This document shows positions 33,762 through 42,626 of a DNA stretch of 64,000 nt, piece by piece. The stretch covers positions 62,001 through 126,000 of the forward strand of contig NZ_JABGCI010000005.1 of the NCBI RefSeq assembly GCF_019799905.1. The letters run 5' to 3'. Each line of letters starts with the position of its first letter. The first letter of the stretch is position 1. The translations under genes and the position numbers were made by a program. The stretch is from Trujillonella endophytica (lineage in GTDB: Bacteria > Actinomycetota > Actinomycetes > Mycobacteriales > Geodermatophilaceae). Under the pieces are notes generated by a model that worked only from the letters and a program-made list of their open reading frames with translations, had not been told where the DNA came from and made no database searches.

Positions 33762-36299
33762 GTGTGGCGCACCACGTACCGGAGCCTGATGGCGCACAAG
33801 CTGCGCCTGGCGATGTCCGGCCTGGCCATCGTGCTCGGCGTGGCGTTCGTCGTCGGCACGCTGATCTTCACCGACACCCTGAGCAGGACCTTCAACGACC
33901 TGTTCCGCAGCACCGCCGCCGACGTCAACGTCAGCCGGGCCGCCGCCTTCGACCAGGGACTGGACGGCAGCGCCCCCGGCCCCGCCTCCTACGTGCCGGC
34001 CACGCTGGTCGACGAGATCGCCGCCGTCGACGGGGTCGCGGCGGTCGAGGGCAGCGTCCAGGCCGAGGGGGTCTACGTCCTCGACGCCGGCGGCGAGGTG
34101 GTCGACACCGGCGGGGCCCCGGGCCTGGGCGTCAGCTGGGACACCGAGGAGTCCCTGTCCCCGACCACCCTCGTCGAGGGGCGGGCCGCCACCGGCCCCG
34201 GCGAGGTCATGATCGACACCAACACGGCGGAGGAGACCGGCCACCGGGTCGGCGACACCATCACCGTGCTGACCCCGGGGCCGCGGATCGAGGCCGAGCT
34301 CGTCGGCACCTTCCGGTTCGGCGACGAGGGTGGGCTGGCCGGGGCGACGCTGACCGCCTTCGACACGGCGACCGCCCAGGAGCTGCTGACCGCCCCCGGC
34401 CAGTTCACCGGCATCGCCGTCGCGGCCGCCGACGGCGTCGACGCCGACGAGCTCGCCGACCGGGTGGCCGCGGCGGTCGGCTCCGACTACGAGGTGCGGA
34501 CGGCGACCGAGCAGGCCGACGAGTTCGCCGCGGACTTCTCCGAGGCGCTGCAGTTCATCAACGTCTTCCTGCTGGTCTTCGCGGGCATCGCCCTGTTCGT
34601 CGGCACGTTCATCATCCTCAACACCTTCTCGATGCTGGTCGCCCAGCGGACCCGGGAACTGGCCCTGCTGCGGGCCCTCGGCGCCTCCCGCGCGCAGGTG
34701 ACCCGCTCGGTCCTGGCCGAGGCGCTGGTCATGGGCGTCGTCGGCTCGGTCCTCGGGCTGGCCGCCGGCTACGGCGTCGCCGCCGGGCTGCGGGCGCTGT
34801 TCGGCTCGTTCGGCCTCACGCTGGACGGCAGCCTGGTGCTCGCCACCGACACGGTCCTGTGGGGCTTCGCCATCGGCGTCCTGGTGACGCTCGTGGCCGC
34901 GTACGTGCCGGCGCGCCGGGCCGCGCGGACGCCGCCGGTCGCGGCGATGCGCGACGACGTGGTCAGCGAGCAGCGCGGCCTGCGCCGGCGCACCGTGGTC
35001 GGCACCGTGCTGGCCGTCGTCGGAGTGCTGGCCCTGGTCGGCGGCACGCTCGCCGAGGACGGCGGCACCGGGGCGTCCCTGGTCGGGCTCGGTGCCCTCG
35101 CGCTGATCCTGGGCGCCACGGCGCTGAGCCCGGTGCTCGCCCGGCCCTTCCTGCGCAGCGTCGGGGCGGTGCTCCCGCGCCTCTACGGCACGACCGGCCG
35201 CCTCGCGCAGGAGAACGCCGTCCGCAACCCCCGCCGCACCGCCGCCACCGCGTCCGCGCTCATGATCGGGCTGGCCCTGGTGAGCGCGTTCAGCGTCATC
35301 GGGGCGTCGACGAACAAGAGCATCGACGCGCTGATCGCCGGCTCCGTGCGGGCGGAGTTCGTCGTCTCCAGTGCCGTCGGCGCGCCGTTCAGCCCCGACG
35401 TCGAGACGCAGCTCGCCGACGTCGACGGGGTGGACGCGGTCATGCCGATGCGCTGGGGACAGGCCCAGCTGGACGGCGAGACGACCTTCCTGACCGCCGT
35501 GGACCCCGCCGGGCTCGACCGGAGCATCGAGCTGACCTTCGCGAGCGGCTCGGCCGACGACCTCGGGGGCGGCCTCGTCGTCGACGAGGCGACCGCCGAG
35601 TCCCGGGGCTGGGCCGTCGGCGACCCGGTCGAGGTGCTCACCATCGACGGCCGGCAGCTCGACCTCGTCGTGAGCGGCGTGTTCGAGGCCAACCAGGTCG
35701 TCGGTTCCACCGTCGTGTCCCTCGACACCCTCACCGACACCGGCGCGCCCGCCCTGGACCGGTACCTGTACGTGGACCTCGCCGACGGCGTGGCGGCGGC
35801 CGACGTCCGGCCGGCGCTGGAGGACGTGCTCAGCGCCTACCCCGTCGTCGACCTCAAGGACCGGACGGAGTTCCAGGACGAGCAGAAGGGCCAGATCGAC
35901 CAGCTGCTGCTGCTCATCAACGCCATGCTCGTGCTGTCGGTGGTCATCGCCGCGCTGGGCATCGTGAACACGCTGGCCATGTCGGTCATCGAACGGACCC
36001 GGGAGGTGGGGCTGCTGCGGGCGGTCGGGCTCAGCCGCAGCCAGCTGCGCCGCATGATCCGGCTCGAGGCCGTCGTCATCTCCCTCTACGGCGCCGTGCT
36101 GGGGATCGTCCTCGGGACGCTGTTCGGGGTCGCGCTCAGCCGGTCGCTGGCCGACCAGGGCATCAGCGAGCTCGCCGTGCCGGCGCCGCGGATGCTGGTG
36201 TTCCTGCTCGTCGCCGCCGTCATCGGCGTGCTGGCCGCCGTCTTCCCGGCGCGCCGGGCGGCCCGCCTGAAGGTGCTCGACGCCATCGCCCGCGCCTGA
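33762..36299 (+). CDS. ABC transporter permease, two FtsX-like domains (MacB family)
   Basis: This is an 845-residue protein starting at GTG. It has an N-terminal membrane helix (LRLAMSGLAIVLGVAFVVGTLIF), a first large extracytoplasmic domain, three helices around residues 265-390, a short helix pair (~415-460), a second N-terminal-type helix (RTAATASALMIGLALVSAF), a second extracytoplasmic domain, and three C-terminal helices. Both FtsX blocks carry the LLRALG/LLRAVG coupling motif. The duplicated layout is typical of the long actinobacterial permeases in this class. No accessory efflux protein is nearby. Confidence 0.93.
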   Translation: MWRTTYRSLMAHKLRLAMSGLAIVLGVAFVVGTLIFTDTLSRTFNDLFRSTAADVNVSRAAAFDQGLDGSAPGPASYVPATLVDEIAAVDGVAAVEGSVQAEGVYVLDAGGEVVDTGGAPGLGVSWDTEESLSPTTLVEGRAATGPGEVMIDTNTAEETGHRVGDTITVLTPGPRIEAELVGTFRFGDEGGLAGATLTAFDTATAQELLTAPGQFTGIAVAAADGVDADELADRVAAAVGSDYEVRTATEQADEFAADFSEALQFINVFLLVFAGIALFVGTFIILNTFSMLVAQRTRELALLRALGASRAQVTRSVLAEALVMGVVGSVLGLAAGYGVAAGLRALFGSFGLTLDGSLVLATDTVLWGFAIGVLVTLVAAYVPARRAARTPPVAAMRDDVVSEQRGLRRRTVVGTVLAVVGVLALVGGTLAEDGGTGASLVGLGALALILGATALSPVLARPFLRSVGAVLPRLYGTTGRLAQENAVRNPRRTAATASALMIGLALVSAFSVIGASTNKSIDALIAGSVRAEFVVSSAVGAPFSPDVETQLADVDGVDAVMPMRWGQAQLDGETTFLTAVDPAGLDRSIELTFASGSADDLGGGLVVDEATAESRGWAVGDPVEVLTIDGRQLDLVVSGVFEANQVVGSTVVSLDTLTDTGAPALDRYLYVDLADGVAAADVRPALEDVLSAYPVVDLKDRTEFQDEQKGQIDQLLLLINAMLVLSVVIAALGIVNTLAMSVIERTREVGLLRAVGLSRSQLRRMIRLEAVVISLYGAVLGIVLGTLFGVALSRSLADQGISELAVPAPRMLVFLLVAAVIGVLAAVFPARRAARLKVLDAIARA

Positions 36300-36323
36300 G
36301 GGGGGGTACGGGAGGATGCGGGC

Positions 36324-37019
36324 GTGTGCACGGTGGTGGTGCGCCGGTCCCCCGACCGGCCGGTGCAGGTCCTCGCCGTCCGCGACGAGCTGACCACCCG
36401 CGCCTTCGAGGTCCCCGGCCGGTTCTGGCCGGACTCGCCGGACGTCGTCGGCGGGCGCGACTCCGTCGCCGGGGGCACGTGGTGCGCGACCGACGTCGGC
36501 ACCGGCGTGACGTGCCTGGTCCTGAACCGGTACCACGAGCGGCCGGCCGCGCCCGGGGCGCCGAGCCGCGGGGTGCTGCCGCTCCTGGGCGCCGTCCACG
36601 GGGCCGGCTGGACCGAGCACGTCCAGGTGGCCGGGATGGCCGGCTTCCTGCTCGTGCTGGCGACGCCGGACCGGCTGACCAGCTGGGAGTTCGACGGCGA
36701 CCGGCTCACCGCGACGGAGCACGCGCAGGGCACGGTCGTGCTGACCTCCGGCGGACCCGAGGACAGCAAGGCCGGCCGCTGGCGGGCGGCGTTCGCCGAG
36801 GCGTCCTTCCCCGACGGCTGGCGCGGGCTGGTGGGCGAGCACCCGCCGGCTGACGACCCCTCGGCGCTGGTCGTCCGGCACGAGCGGGACGGCCAGGTGT
36901 ACGGCACGGTGTTCGCCGAGCTCGTCGACGCCCGGCCCGGGCGGCTCCACCTCGAGTACAGCCGCGCCCCGTGGACCGGCGCCGCGTGGGACGACGCCGT
37001 CTTCGATCCGGCGGGCTGA
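36324..37019 (+). CDS. NRDE (TANGO2-like) family protein
   Basis: This is a 231-residue protein. Cys2 follows the initiator (MCTVVVRR), the hallmark of the family, where removal of Met exposes an N-terminal nucleophile-like Cys. The sequence AVRDELTTRAF (NRDE-like) and GGTWCATDV are further family motifs. The function is unsettled; eukaryotic TANGO2 has been tied to heme or lipid handling. GTG is preceded by GGGAGG/GAGGAT. It follows the ABC permease by 24 bp but may be independent. Confidence 0.82.
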   Translation: MCTVVVRRSPDRPVQVLAVRDELTTRAFEVPGRFWPDSPDVVGGRDSVAGGTWCATDVGTGVTCLVLNRYHERPAAPGAPSRGVLPLLGAVHGAGWTEHVQVAGMAGFLLVLATPDRLTSWEFDGDRLTATEHAQGTVVLTSGGPEDSKAGRWRAAFAEASFPDGWRGLVGEHPPADDPSALVVRHERDGQVYGTVFAELVDARPGRLHLEYSRAPWTGAAWDDAVFDPAG

Positions 37020-37030
37020 CGGCCCGTCGG

Positions 37031-37435
37031 TCAGCGGCGGGTCAGCACGGCCAGCGCGATCGCGCCGCCCCACCCGGCCGCGACGATCGGCGTCTCCAGC
37101 GGGTCGAAGCCCGAAGGACGGACCCGCTCCCGCGCCAGCCGCTCGCTCAGGTAGCCGACGGTGAGCCCGGTGCCCAGCCACCGCAGGACCCACGTCGCGC
37201 GCTCGTCCGGCCCGCGGAGCAGCCGGGCGACCGCCCAGGCCTGCGGCCCGACCAGGTACGGCGGCGCGCTGTAGGCGGTGCCGAACCACAGCCAGTCCCG
37301 GACGAGGTGGTCCGGGCTCCCGGTGAGGAACGGGACGTCGAAGTGCCGGCGGCGCCGCAGGGCGACGAGGTGCCCAGCCACCTGGGCGGCCAGCTGGGTC
37401 GAGGCGACCGCCACGAGCGTCGACCGGGAGGCCAC
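37031..37435 (-). CDS. Hypothetical membrane-associated protein
   Basis: This is a 134-residue protein starting at GTG, 10 bp after the stop of the upstream GNAT gene. It has hydrophobic stretches near residues 4-24, 50-68 and 115-132 with an Arg-rich centre. I do not recognise the family. It converges with the NRDE gene at a short inverted repeat (GCTGAC/GTCAGC, 37015-37035). Confidence 0.6.
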   Translation of the reverse strand: MASRSTLVAVASTQLAAQVAGHLVALRRRRHFDVPFLTGSPDHLVRDWLWFGTAYSAPPYLVGPQAWAVARLLRGPDERATWVLRWLGTGLTVGYLSERLARERVRPSGFDPLETPIVAAGWGGAIALAVLTRR

Positions 37436-37445
37436 GGCGGCCGGC

Positions 37446-37760
37446 TCAGGCGGTCGCGTCGGTGAGCGTGGTCCGGGAGCGGTACTCCAGGTCGCCGTAG
37501 GTGTCGGCGTGCCGGCCCATGTACGAGGCCACGAACGGGCACAGCGGCAGCACCTTCATCCCCTGCCCGCGCACGTCGTCCAGTGCCTGGCGGACGAGGT
37601 CGGAGGAGATGCCGCGGCCCTCGTGGCCGGCCAGCACCTCGGTGTGGGTGAAGACGACCAGCTCCGCCGTCCGGATGTACTCCGCGATCGCCGCCAGCTC
37701 CCCGTCGACGCGCGCCTCGTAGCGGTGCTGCTCGGCAGCGTCGGTCACCGTCACCTGCAC
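37446..37760 (-). CDS. Small GNAT-type N-acetyltransferase (YjdJ-like)
   Basis: This 104-residue protein starts at GTG after AAGGAGA. It has the compact GNAT fold of the Acetyltransf_CG family: VVFTHTEVLAGHEGRGISSDLVRQALDDVR (acetyl-CoA loop GHEGRGI) and a conserved LCPFVASYM. The acceptor is unknown. It is the first gene of a two-gene unit with the membrane-associated protein downstream. Confidence 0.85.
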   Translation of the reverse strand: MQVTVTDAAEQHRYEARVDGELAAIAEYIRTAELVVFTHTEVLAGHEGRGISSDLVRQALDDVRGQGMKVLPLCPFVASYMGRHADTYGDLEYRSRTTLTDATA

Positions 37761-37854
37761 GGGATCTCCTTCCCTCGGTGGGTCCGCCCGGACAGGCCGG
37801 AGGGCACCAGCATGGCGTACGAGGGCGCGGGAGCGGCAGCGCGACGGCGGCCGG

Positions 37855-38652
37855 TCAGCGGTAGGGCGAGAAGTCCGGCGGCCGCTTCTCGGCGAACGCG
37901 CGCGCCCCCTCCATCGCCTCCTCGCTGGTGGAGTACTGGGCCAGGCCGTCGAAGGCCAGGTGCGAGATGCCGCTCAGGTGGTCGGTGTCGGCGTTGAACG
38001 AGTGCTTGAGGAAGCGGATCGCCGTCGGCGAGTACGAGCCGATCTTGCGGGCCCAGCCGCGGGCGGTCTCGAGCAGGTCCTCCTTGGGCACCACCTCGTT
38101 CACCAGGCCCCACCGCTCGGCGGTGACCGCGTCGTAGCGGTCGAGCAGGAACCAGATCTGCCGCGCCCGCTTCTCCCCCACGACCCGGGCCAGGTACGCC
38201 GAGCCGAAGCCGGCGTCGAACGACCCCACCCGTGGCCCGGACTGGGCGAACGTGGCGTTCTCCGCGGCGACGGTCAGGTCGCACAGCACGTGCAGCACGT
38301 GGCCCCCGCCGATCGCGATGCCGTTGACGGCCGCGATGACCGGCTTGGGGATGTCGCGCATGATCCGGTGCAGCCGCTCGATCTCGAAGGTGCCCCACTC
38401 GGTCTCGCCGTACCCGCCGGTCTCGGCCCGCTCCTTGACGTCGCCGCCCGTGCAGAACGCCCGCTCGCCGGCGGCGGTGAGGATGACCGCGGCGACGCGG
38501 CGGTCGGACCAGGCGTGCTTGAACGCCGAGATCAGCTCGTCGACGGTGCGCCCGCGGAACGAGTTCATCCGGTCCTGCCGGTCGATCGTGATGACCGCGT
38601 GGTTGTCCTCCTCCACCTCGTACCGGATGTCGGTGAACTCCTCGGGCTTCAT
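37855..38652 (-). CDS. Enoyl-CoA hydratase/crotonase-family ring hydrolase (BadI/MenB-like)
   Basis: This 265-residue protein starts at ATG 38652 after AGGAGGG. It has crotonase oxyanion loops FCTGGDVKER and IAIGGGHVLHVLCDLT, then SGPRVGSFDAGFGSAYLARVVGEKRARQIWFL, which matches the MenB/BadI branch, and a C-terminus (TAIRFLKHSFNADTDHLSGI, AFAEKRPPDFSPYR) close to BadI, the 2-ketocyclohexanecarboxyl-CoA hydrolase that opens a six-membered ring to a pimelyl-CoA. In this aromatic-acid cluster it is a good candidate for the ring-opening step. It is divergent from the SDR gene across an operator-like palindrome. Confidence 0.88.
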   Translation of the reverse strand: MKPEEFTDIRYEVEEDNHAVITIDRQDRMNSFRGRTVDELISAFKHAWSDRRVAAVILTAAGERAFCTGGDVKERAETGGYGETEWGTFEIERLHRIMRDIPKPVIAAVNGIAIGGGHVLHVLCDLTVAAENATFAQSGPRVGSFDAGFGSAYLARVVGEKRARQIWFLLDRYDAVTAERWGLVNEVVPKEDLLETARGWARKIGSYSPTAIRFLKHSFNADTDHLSGISHLAFDGLAQYSTSEEAMEGARAFAEKRPPDFSPYR

Positions 38653-38740
38653 CTGCGCGCACCCTCCTGGTCGACGTCCCGGGGCCCCTGCCGGGCCCCC
38701 GGCGCGGCCCGCCACCGGGCTCCTCCGAGTATGTCGGCAT

Positions 38741-38771
38741 GTTGACGGGCGTCAACGGGGAGTGGCAGGCT
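38741..38771. promoter_or_regulatory. Operator A and promoter between the ring hydrolase and SDR genes
   Basis: GTTGACG-GG-CGTCAAC (38741-38756) is a 7-bp-arm inverted repeat. Its TTGACG is a -35 followed after 18 bp by CAGGCT (38766-38771). On the other strand the same box lies upstream of the hydrolase. Sites B and C share it. Confidence 0.6.
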
Positions 38772-38778
38772 CGACCAC

Positions 38779-39537
38779 GTGCCCGACCGCCGCTGCCTGG
38801 TCACGGGCGCGGGACGGGGGATCGGCGCCGCCGTCGCCCACCGGCTCTCCGCCGAGGGGCACCTCGTCGCGCTCACGGCCCGCAGCACCGGCGACCTCTC
38901 CGCGCTCGCCGCCCGGCTCCCCGGCCCCTCGCTGGTCGTCCCGGCCGACCTCACCGATCCCACCGCGGCGGAGACCGTCGTCTCCCGGGTGGAGCGGGAG
39001 TGGGGCGGCCCGGTCGAGGTGCTCGTGCTCAACGCCGGCGCCGGGGTCTCCGCCCCGCTGGCGCGGACCAGCGACGAGGACTGGGCCCGCATGCTCGACC
39101 TCAACCTCACCGCGCCGTTCCGGCTGCTGCGCCGGGCGCTGCCGGGCATGGTGGAGCAGCGGTGGGGGCGCGTGGTCGCCGTCGCCTCGATCGCCGCCAA
39201 ACGCGGCGACCCGTACGTCAGCGCGTACACCGCGAGCAAGCACGGCCTGCTCGGCCTGGTCCGGTCCGCCGCCGCGGAGGTCGCCGGGAAGGGCGTCACG
39301 GTGAACGCCGTCTGCCCGGCCTACGTGGACACCCCGATGACCGCCGGCACGGTCGCGACGATCAGCGCCACCACCGGCCGGTCCGAGGACGAGGCGCGGG
39401 AGACCCTGGCCCGGCAGCAGCCGATCGGGCGGCTGATCGACCCGGAGGAGGTCGCAGACGCGGTGCTGATGTGCGTGCGCAGCGCGGCCATCACCGGTCA
39501 GGGGCTCAACGTCGACGGCGGGGCGGTGCAGTCGTGA
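38779..39537 (+). CDS. Short-chain dehydrogenase/reductase
   Basis: This 252-residue classical SDR starts at GTG, seven bases after the -10, so it is probably leaderless. It has the cofactor motif TGAGRGIG, NAGAG, and the catalytic Ser (VASIAAK), Tyr and Lys (YTASK), then PAYVDTPMT and the C-terminal NVDGG. It probably reduces or oxidises a ring ketone or alcohol of a CoA-bound intermediate. The Rid gene overlaps its stop by 4 bp, and the ring hydrolase is divergent. Confidence 0.88.
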   Translation: MPDRRCLVTGAGRGIGAAVAHRLSAEGHLVALTARSTGDLSALAARLPGPSLVVPADLTDPTAAETVVSRVEREWGGPVEVLVLNAGAGVSAPLARTSDEDWARMLDLNLTAPFRLLRRALPGMVEQRWGRVVAVASIAAKRGDPYVSAYTASKHGLLGLVRSAAAEVAGKGVTVNAVCPAYVDTPMTAGTVATISATTGRSEDEARETLARQQPIGRLIDPEEVADAVLMCVRSAAITGQGLNVDGGAVQS

Positions 39538-39938
39538 CCGAGCTGGAGCGGGTCAACCCGCCGGAGCTGGCCCCGCCGACCGGCTTCTCGCACGCGGTGG
39601 TCGCGACCTCCGCGCGCATCGTGTTCCTGGCCGGGCAGACCGCCCTCGACGCCGGGGGCCGGATCGTCGGCGACGGCGTCGTGGCGCAGTTCGAGCAGGC
39701 GCTGGGGAACCTGCTCACCGCCCTGCGCGCGGCCGGCGGCGAGCCCCGGCACCTGGCGTCGCTGACGGTCTACGCCGTCGACCTCGCCGACTACCGGGCG
39801 CACGCCCGGGAGATCGGTCGCGTGTGGCGCCGGCTGGTGGGCACCGACTACCCGGCCATGGCCGGGCTCGGCGTCGCCCGGCTCTGGGACGTCGAGGCCC
39901 TCGTGGAGGTGCAGGGCTTCGCGGCCCTCCCCGCCTGA
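39534..39938 (+). CDS. Rid (YjgF/YER057c) family protein
   Basis: This 134-residue protein starts at GTG, overlapping the SDR stop (GTGA). It has the fold signature FLAGQTALDAGGRIVG, FEQALGNLLTALRAAGG and LTVYAVDL. The position of the arginine that RidA uses for imine hydrolysis (the PAR motif) reads YPAM here, so it belongs with the Rid branches that lack it and may not be a standard imine deaminase. In an anthranilate-type cluster it could act on an enamine intermediate; this is inference. Confidence 0.85.
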   Translation: MTELERVNPPELAPPTGFSHAVVATSARIVFLAGQTALDAGGRIVGDGVVAQFEQALGNLLTALRAAGGEPRHLASLTVYAVDLADYRAHAREIGRVWRRLVGTDYPAMAGLGVARLWDVEALVEVQGFAALPA

Positions 39939-39958
39939 GACCGCCGGGCCGGCCCCGG

Positions 39959-40846
39959 TCAGGGGTCGATCAGCCGCCGGGCGTGCTCGTGGGCCGGCGC
40001 GTCCAGCCGGCTGCGCAGCTCGACGAACAGGTCCGCGGCGCGCGCCCCGTTCCAGTCGGCCGGCAGCAGGTCCAGCGGCAGCCCCGGGTCGGCGTAGGGC
40101 AGCCGCCGCCAGTCGGTGAGCAGCCGGACGTAGTCGGCGAACGCCTGCTCCGGCTCGGGGCCTCCTCCTGTCCCGACCCGCGAGCGCACGGCCTCCTGGC
40201 GGTCGAGGAACTCGGCGTAGCGGTCGTGCAGGTGGTCCAGGTCCCACCACCGGGCCACGTTGTCGCGGATCTCCCCCAGCGCCAGGTGCGCGCCGCGGAA
40301 GAACTCGACGTACCCGGCCAGTCCCCGGCGGCCGAGCACCTCGGCGGCCTCATCGGCCAGGTGCCCCGGGGCCACCCACACGCCGGGGGCGACCGTGCCG
40401 AAGCCCAGCCGGGTCAGCTGCGACCGCAGCTGGTGCCGCTTGTCCCGCTCGGACTCCGGCACCGAGAAGACGACGAGCAGCCAGCCGTCGGCCTCCTCCG
40501 CCCGGCGCCGGCCGAAGATCCGCGCGTCGCCGTCGGCCAGGATCTCCTGGGCGAGCTCGGTCAGCGCGTACCCCGCGACGCCGTCGACCCGCCGGGCGTC
40601 GAGCAGACCGCGCCGCTTGAGGCGGGAGATCGACGAGCGGACCGCCGGCTCCTCGACGCCCAGCGCGGCCATCAGCCGGACGACGGCGGCGATGGACAGC
40701 CAGCTGCCGTGCTCGCGGGCGTACAGGCCGTACAGGGTGACGATGAGCTGCCGGGGCTGCAGCGCGCCCACGGGGCCGGCTGCCGCCTCGACTCCTGGCT
40801 CCTCGACCCCTGGCTCCTCGACCCCTGCCTGCTCGACGACGGTCAC
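39959..40846 (-). CDS. PaaX-family transcriptional regulator
   Basis: This is a 295-residue protein. GTG 40846 is chosen because TATCGT sits six bases before it (leaderless). The N-terminal winged helix (PRQLIVTLYGLYAREHGSWLSIAAVVRLMAALGVEEPAVRSSISRLKRRGLL) is followed by the PaaX central domain and C-terminal region (GWLLVVFSVPESERDKRHQLRSQL, then ADYVRLLTDWRRLPYADPGLPLDLLP). PaaX repressors respond to aryl-CoA thioesters. It is divergent from the aryl-CoA ligase gene. The shared GTTGAC boxes A, B and C are likely targets. Confidence 0.9.
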   Translation of the reverse strand: MTVVEQAGVEEPGVEEPGVEAAAGPVGALQPRQLIVTLYGLYAREHGSWLSIAAVVRLMAALGVEEPAVRSSISRLKRRGLLDARRVDGVAGYALTELAQEILADGDARIFGRRRAEEADGWLLVVFSVPESERDKRHQLRSQLTRLGFGTVAPGVWVAPGHLADEAAEVLGRRGLAGYVEFFRGAHLALGEIRDNVARWWDLDHLHDRYAEFLDRQEAVRSRVGTGGGPEPEQAFADYVRLLTDWRRLPYADPGLPLDLLPADWNGARAADLFVELRSRLDAPAHEHARRLIDP

Positions 40847-40852
40847 CGGCAC

Positions 40853-40858
40853 ACGATA
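40853..40858 (-). promoter_or_regulatory. -10 element of the leaderless PaaX-family gene
   Basis: On the minus strand, TATCGT lies six bases before the GTG at 40846. Confidence 0.45.
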
Positions 40859-40896
40859 ACGACGGCCGCGGCACTCCCTGCCGCATATCGCGTTCT

Positions 40897-40927
40897 GTTG
40901 ACTCTCGTTAGTGAGCCGCCATAGCCT
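40897..40927 (+). promoter_or_regulatory. Operator B and promoter of the aryl-CoA ligase gene
   Basis: GTTGACTCTCGTTAGT (40897-40912) matches operators A and C; its TTGACT is a -35, followed after 18 bp by TAGCCT (40922-40927). CGTTCTGTTGAC is shared over 12 bases with site C. Confidence 0.6.
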
Positions 40928-40977
40928 CGCTCCAGTCCGGGTCCGCCGCACCCCGGCCCCTCGGGAGGGGTACCTCG

Positions 40978-42603
40978 ATGACGCAGCTCCCCGCCGCCCC
41001 CGGTCGTCCCGCGCTGAGCCCCTCGGCCCACCGGGACACCTTCTGCCGGGACAACCTGCCGCCGCTCGAGCAGTGGCCGGAACTGGACCTCGGCCCCCTC
41101 GCCCACGTCGACCGGCTCAACTGCGCCACCGAGCTGCTGACCGGGACGATCGAACGGCTCGGCGCCGACCGGCCCTGCCTGCGGTCGCCGGACGGCACCA
41201 CCTGGACCTACGGCGAGCTGCGGGGGCACGCGGACCGCATCGCGCGCGTCCTCGTCGACGAGCTCGGGCTGGTGCCCGGCAACCGGGTGCTGCTGCGCGG
41301 GTTCAACGAACCCTGGCTGGTGGCGTGCTGGTTCGCGGTCCTGAAGGCCGGTGGCGTCGCCGTCACCACGATGCCGCTGCTGCGGGCCGGCGAGCTGGCC
41401 ACCATGGCCGGGATGTGCCGGCCGAGCATCGCGCTGTGCGACTCGCGGCTGCTCGAGGACCTGGAGCGCGCCGAGATCCCGGACCTGACCACGGTGCCCT
41501 TCGGGTCGACCGCCCCCGGGGACCTCTGCGTGCGGGCGGCCGAGCAGCCGGACGGCTTCGACGACGTCGGCACCGCGGCCGACGACGTCGCCCTGCTCGC
41601 CTTCACCTCCGGGACCACCGGCCGGCCCAAGGCGACCATGCACTTCCACCGGGACGTCCTCGCCATCGCCGACACGTTCTCCGCGCACGTGCTGCGGCCC
41701 CGGGCCGACGACGTCTTCACCGGCTCCCCGCCGATCGGCTTCACGTTCGGCCTCGGCGGTCTCGTGGTCTTCCCGCTGCGCGTGGGCGCGAGCGTGCTGC
41801 TGCTGGAGCGGGCGGCGCCCGACCAGCTCGCCGACGCCGTGGCCGACCACGGCGTCACGGTGCTGTTCACCGCGCCGACCGCCTTCAAGGCGATCCTCGC
41901 CTCCGGGCACGCCTCCCGGCTGGCCGGCCTGCGCCGCGCGGTGTCGGCCGGCGAGCCGCTGCCGGAGTCGGTCTGGCGCGACGTCCACGAGGCGACCGGC
42001 GTCCGGATCATCGACGGGATCGGCGCGACCGAGATGCTGCACATCTTCATCGCGGCCGCCGACGACGACATCCGTCCCGGCACCACCGGCCTCCCCGTGC
42101 CCGGCTACACGGCCGCCGTCCTCGACGACGACGGCCGGCCGGTGCCCGACGGGACCCCGGGGCACCTGGCCGTCCGCGGGCCCACCGGCTGCCGGTACCT
42201 CCACGGGGACCGGCAGGAGGTCTACGTCCGGCACGGCTGGAACTACACCGGCGACACCTACCTGCGTGACTCCGACGGGTACTTCGTCCACCAGGCACGG
42301 ACCGACGACATGATCGTCTCCGCCGGCTACAACATCGCCGGGCCCGAGGTGGAGCAGGCGCTGCTGGGCCACCCCGACGTCCTCGACTGCGCGGTCGTGG
42401 GCGCCCCGGACGCCGAGCGCGGGATGGTCGTGAAGGCCTTCGTCGTCCTCGTCCCCGAGCGCACCCGCGAGGTGACCGCCGAGGAGCTGCAGGACTTCGT
42501 CCGGCAGGCGATCGCCCCCTACAAGCGGCCGCGGATCATCGAGTTCGTCGAGGAGCTGCCCCGGACCAGCACCGGCAAGCTGCAGCGCTACCGCCTCCGC
42601 TGA
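40978..42603 (+). CDS. Aryl-CoA ligase (2-aminobenzoate/benzoate-CoA ligase type)
   Basis: This is a 541-residue protein; ATG follows GGGAGGGG. It has AMP-forming ligase motifs LAFTSGTTGRPKATMH (~residue 205), the aromatic-acid pocket region IGFTFGLGG, DGIGATEMLHIFI, YTGDTYLRD, and the C-terminal Lys in RTSTGKLQRYRL. The DGIGATEMLHIF segment and length match benzoate-, hydroxybenzoate- and 2-aminobenzoate-CoA ligases. It activates the aromatic acid as a CoA thioester with ATP, the expected first step of this cluster; the anthranilate preference is inferred from the monooxygenase/reductase at 45.2 kb. Confidence 0.9.
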   Translation: MTQLPAAPGRPALSPSAHRDTFCRDNLPPLEQWPELDLGPLAHVDRLNCATELLTGTIERLGADRPCLRSPDGTTWTYGELRGHADRIARVLVDELGLVPGNRVLLRGFNEPWLVACWFAVLKAGGVAVTTMPLLRAGELATMAGMCRPSIALCDSRLLEDLERAEIPDLTTVPFGSTAPGDLCVRAAEQPDGFDDVGTAADDVALLAFTSGTTGRPKATMHFHRDVLAIADTFSAHVLRPRADDVFTGSPPIGFTFGLGGLVVFPLRVGASVLLLERAAPDQLADAVADHGVTVLFTAPTAFKAILASGHASRLAGLRRAVSAGEPLPESVWRDVHEATGVRIIDGIGATEMLHIFIAAADDDIRPGTTGLPVPGYTAAVLDDDGRPVPDGTPGHLAVRGPTGCRYLHGDRQEVYVRHGWNYTGDTYLRDSDGYFVHQARTDDMIVSAGYNIAGPEVEQALLGHPDVLDCAVVGAPDAERGMVVKAFVVLVPERTREVTAEELQDFVRQAIAPYKRPRIIEFVEELPRTSTGKLQRYRLR

Positions 42604-42626
42604 GCCGCCTCGACGCCGCGGCTCAG
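42600..42626. terminator. Hairpin between the CoA ligase and ThDP-enzyme genes
   Basis: CTGAGCCGC (42600-42608) and GCGGCTCAG (42618-42626) form a 9-bp stem with a 9-base loop spanning both stop codons. Confidence 0.65.
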
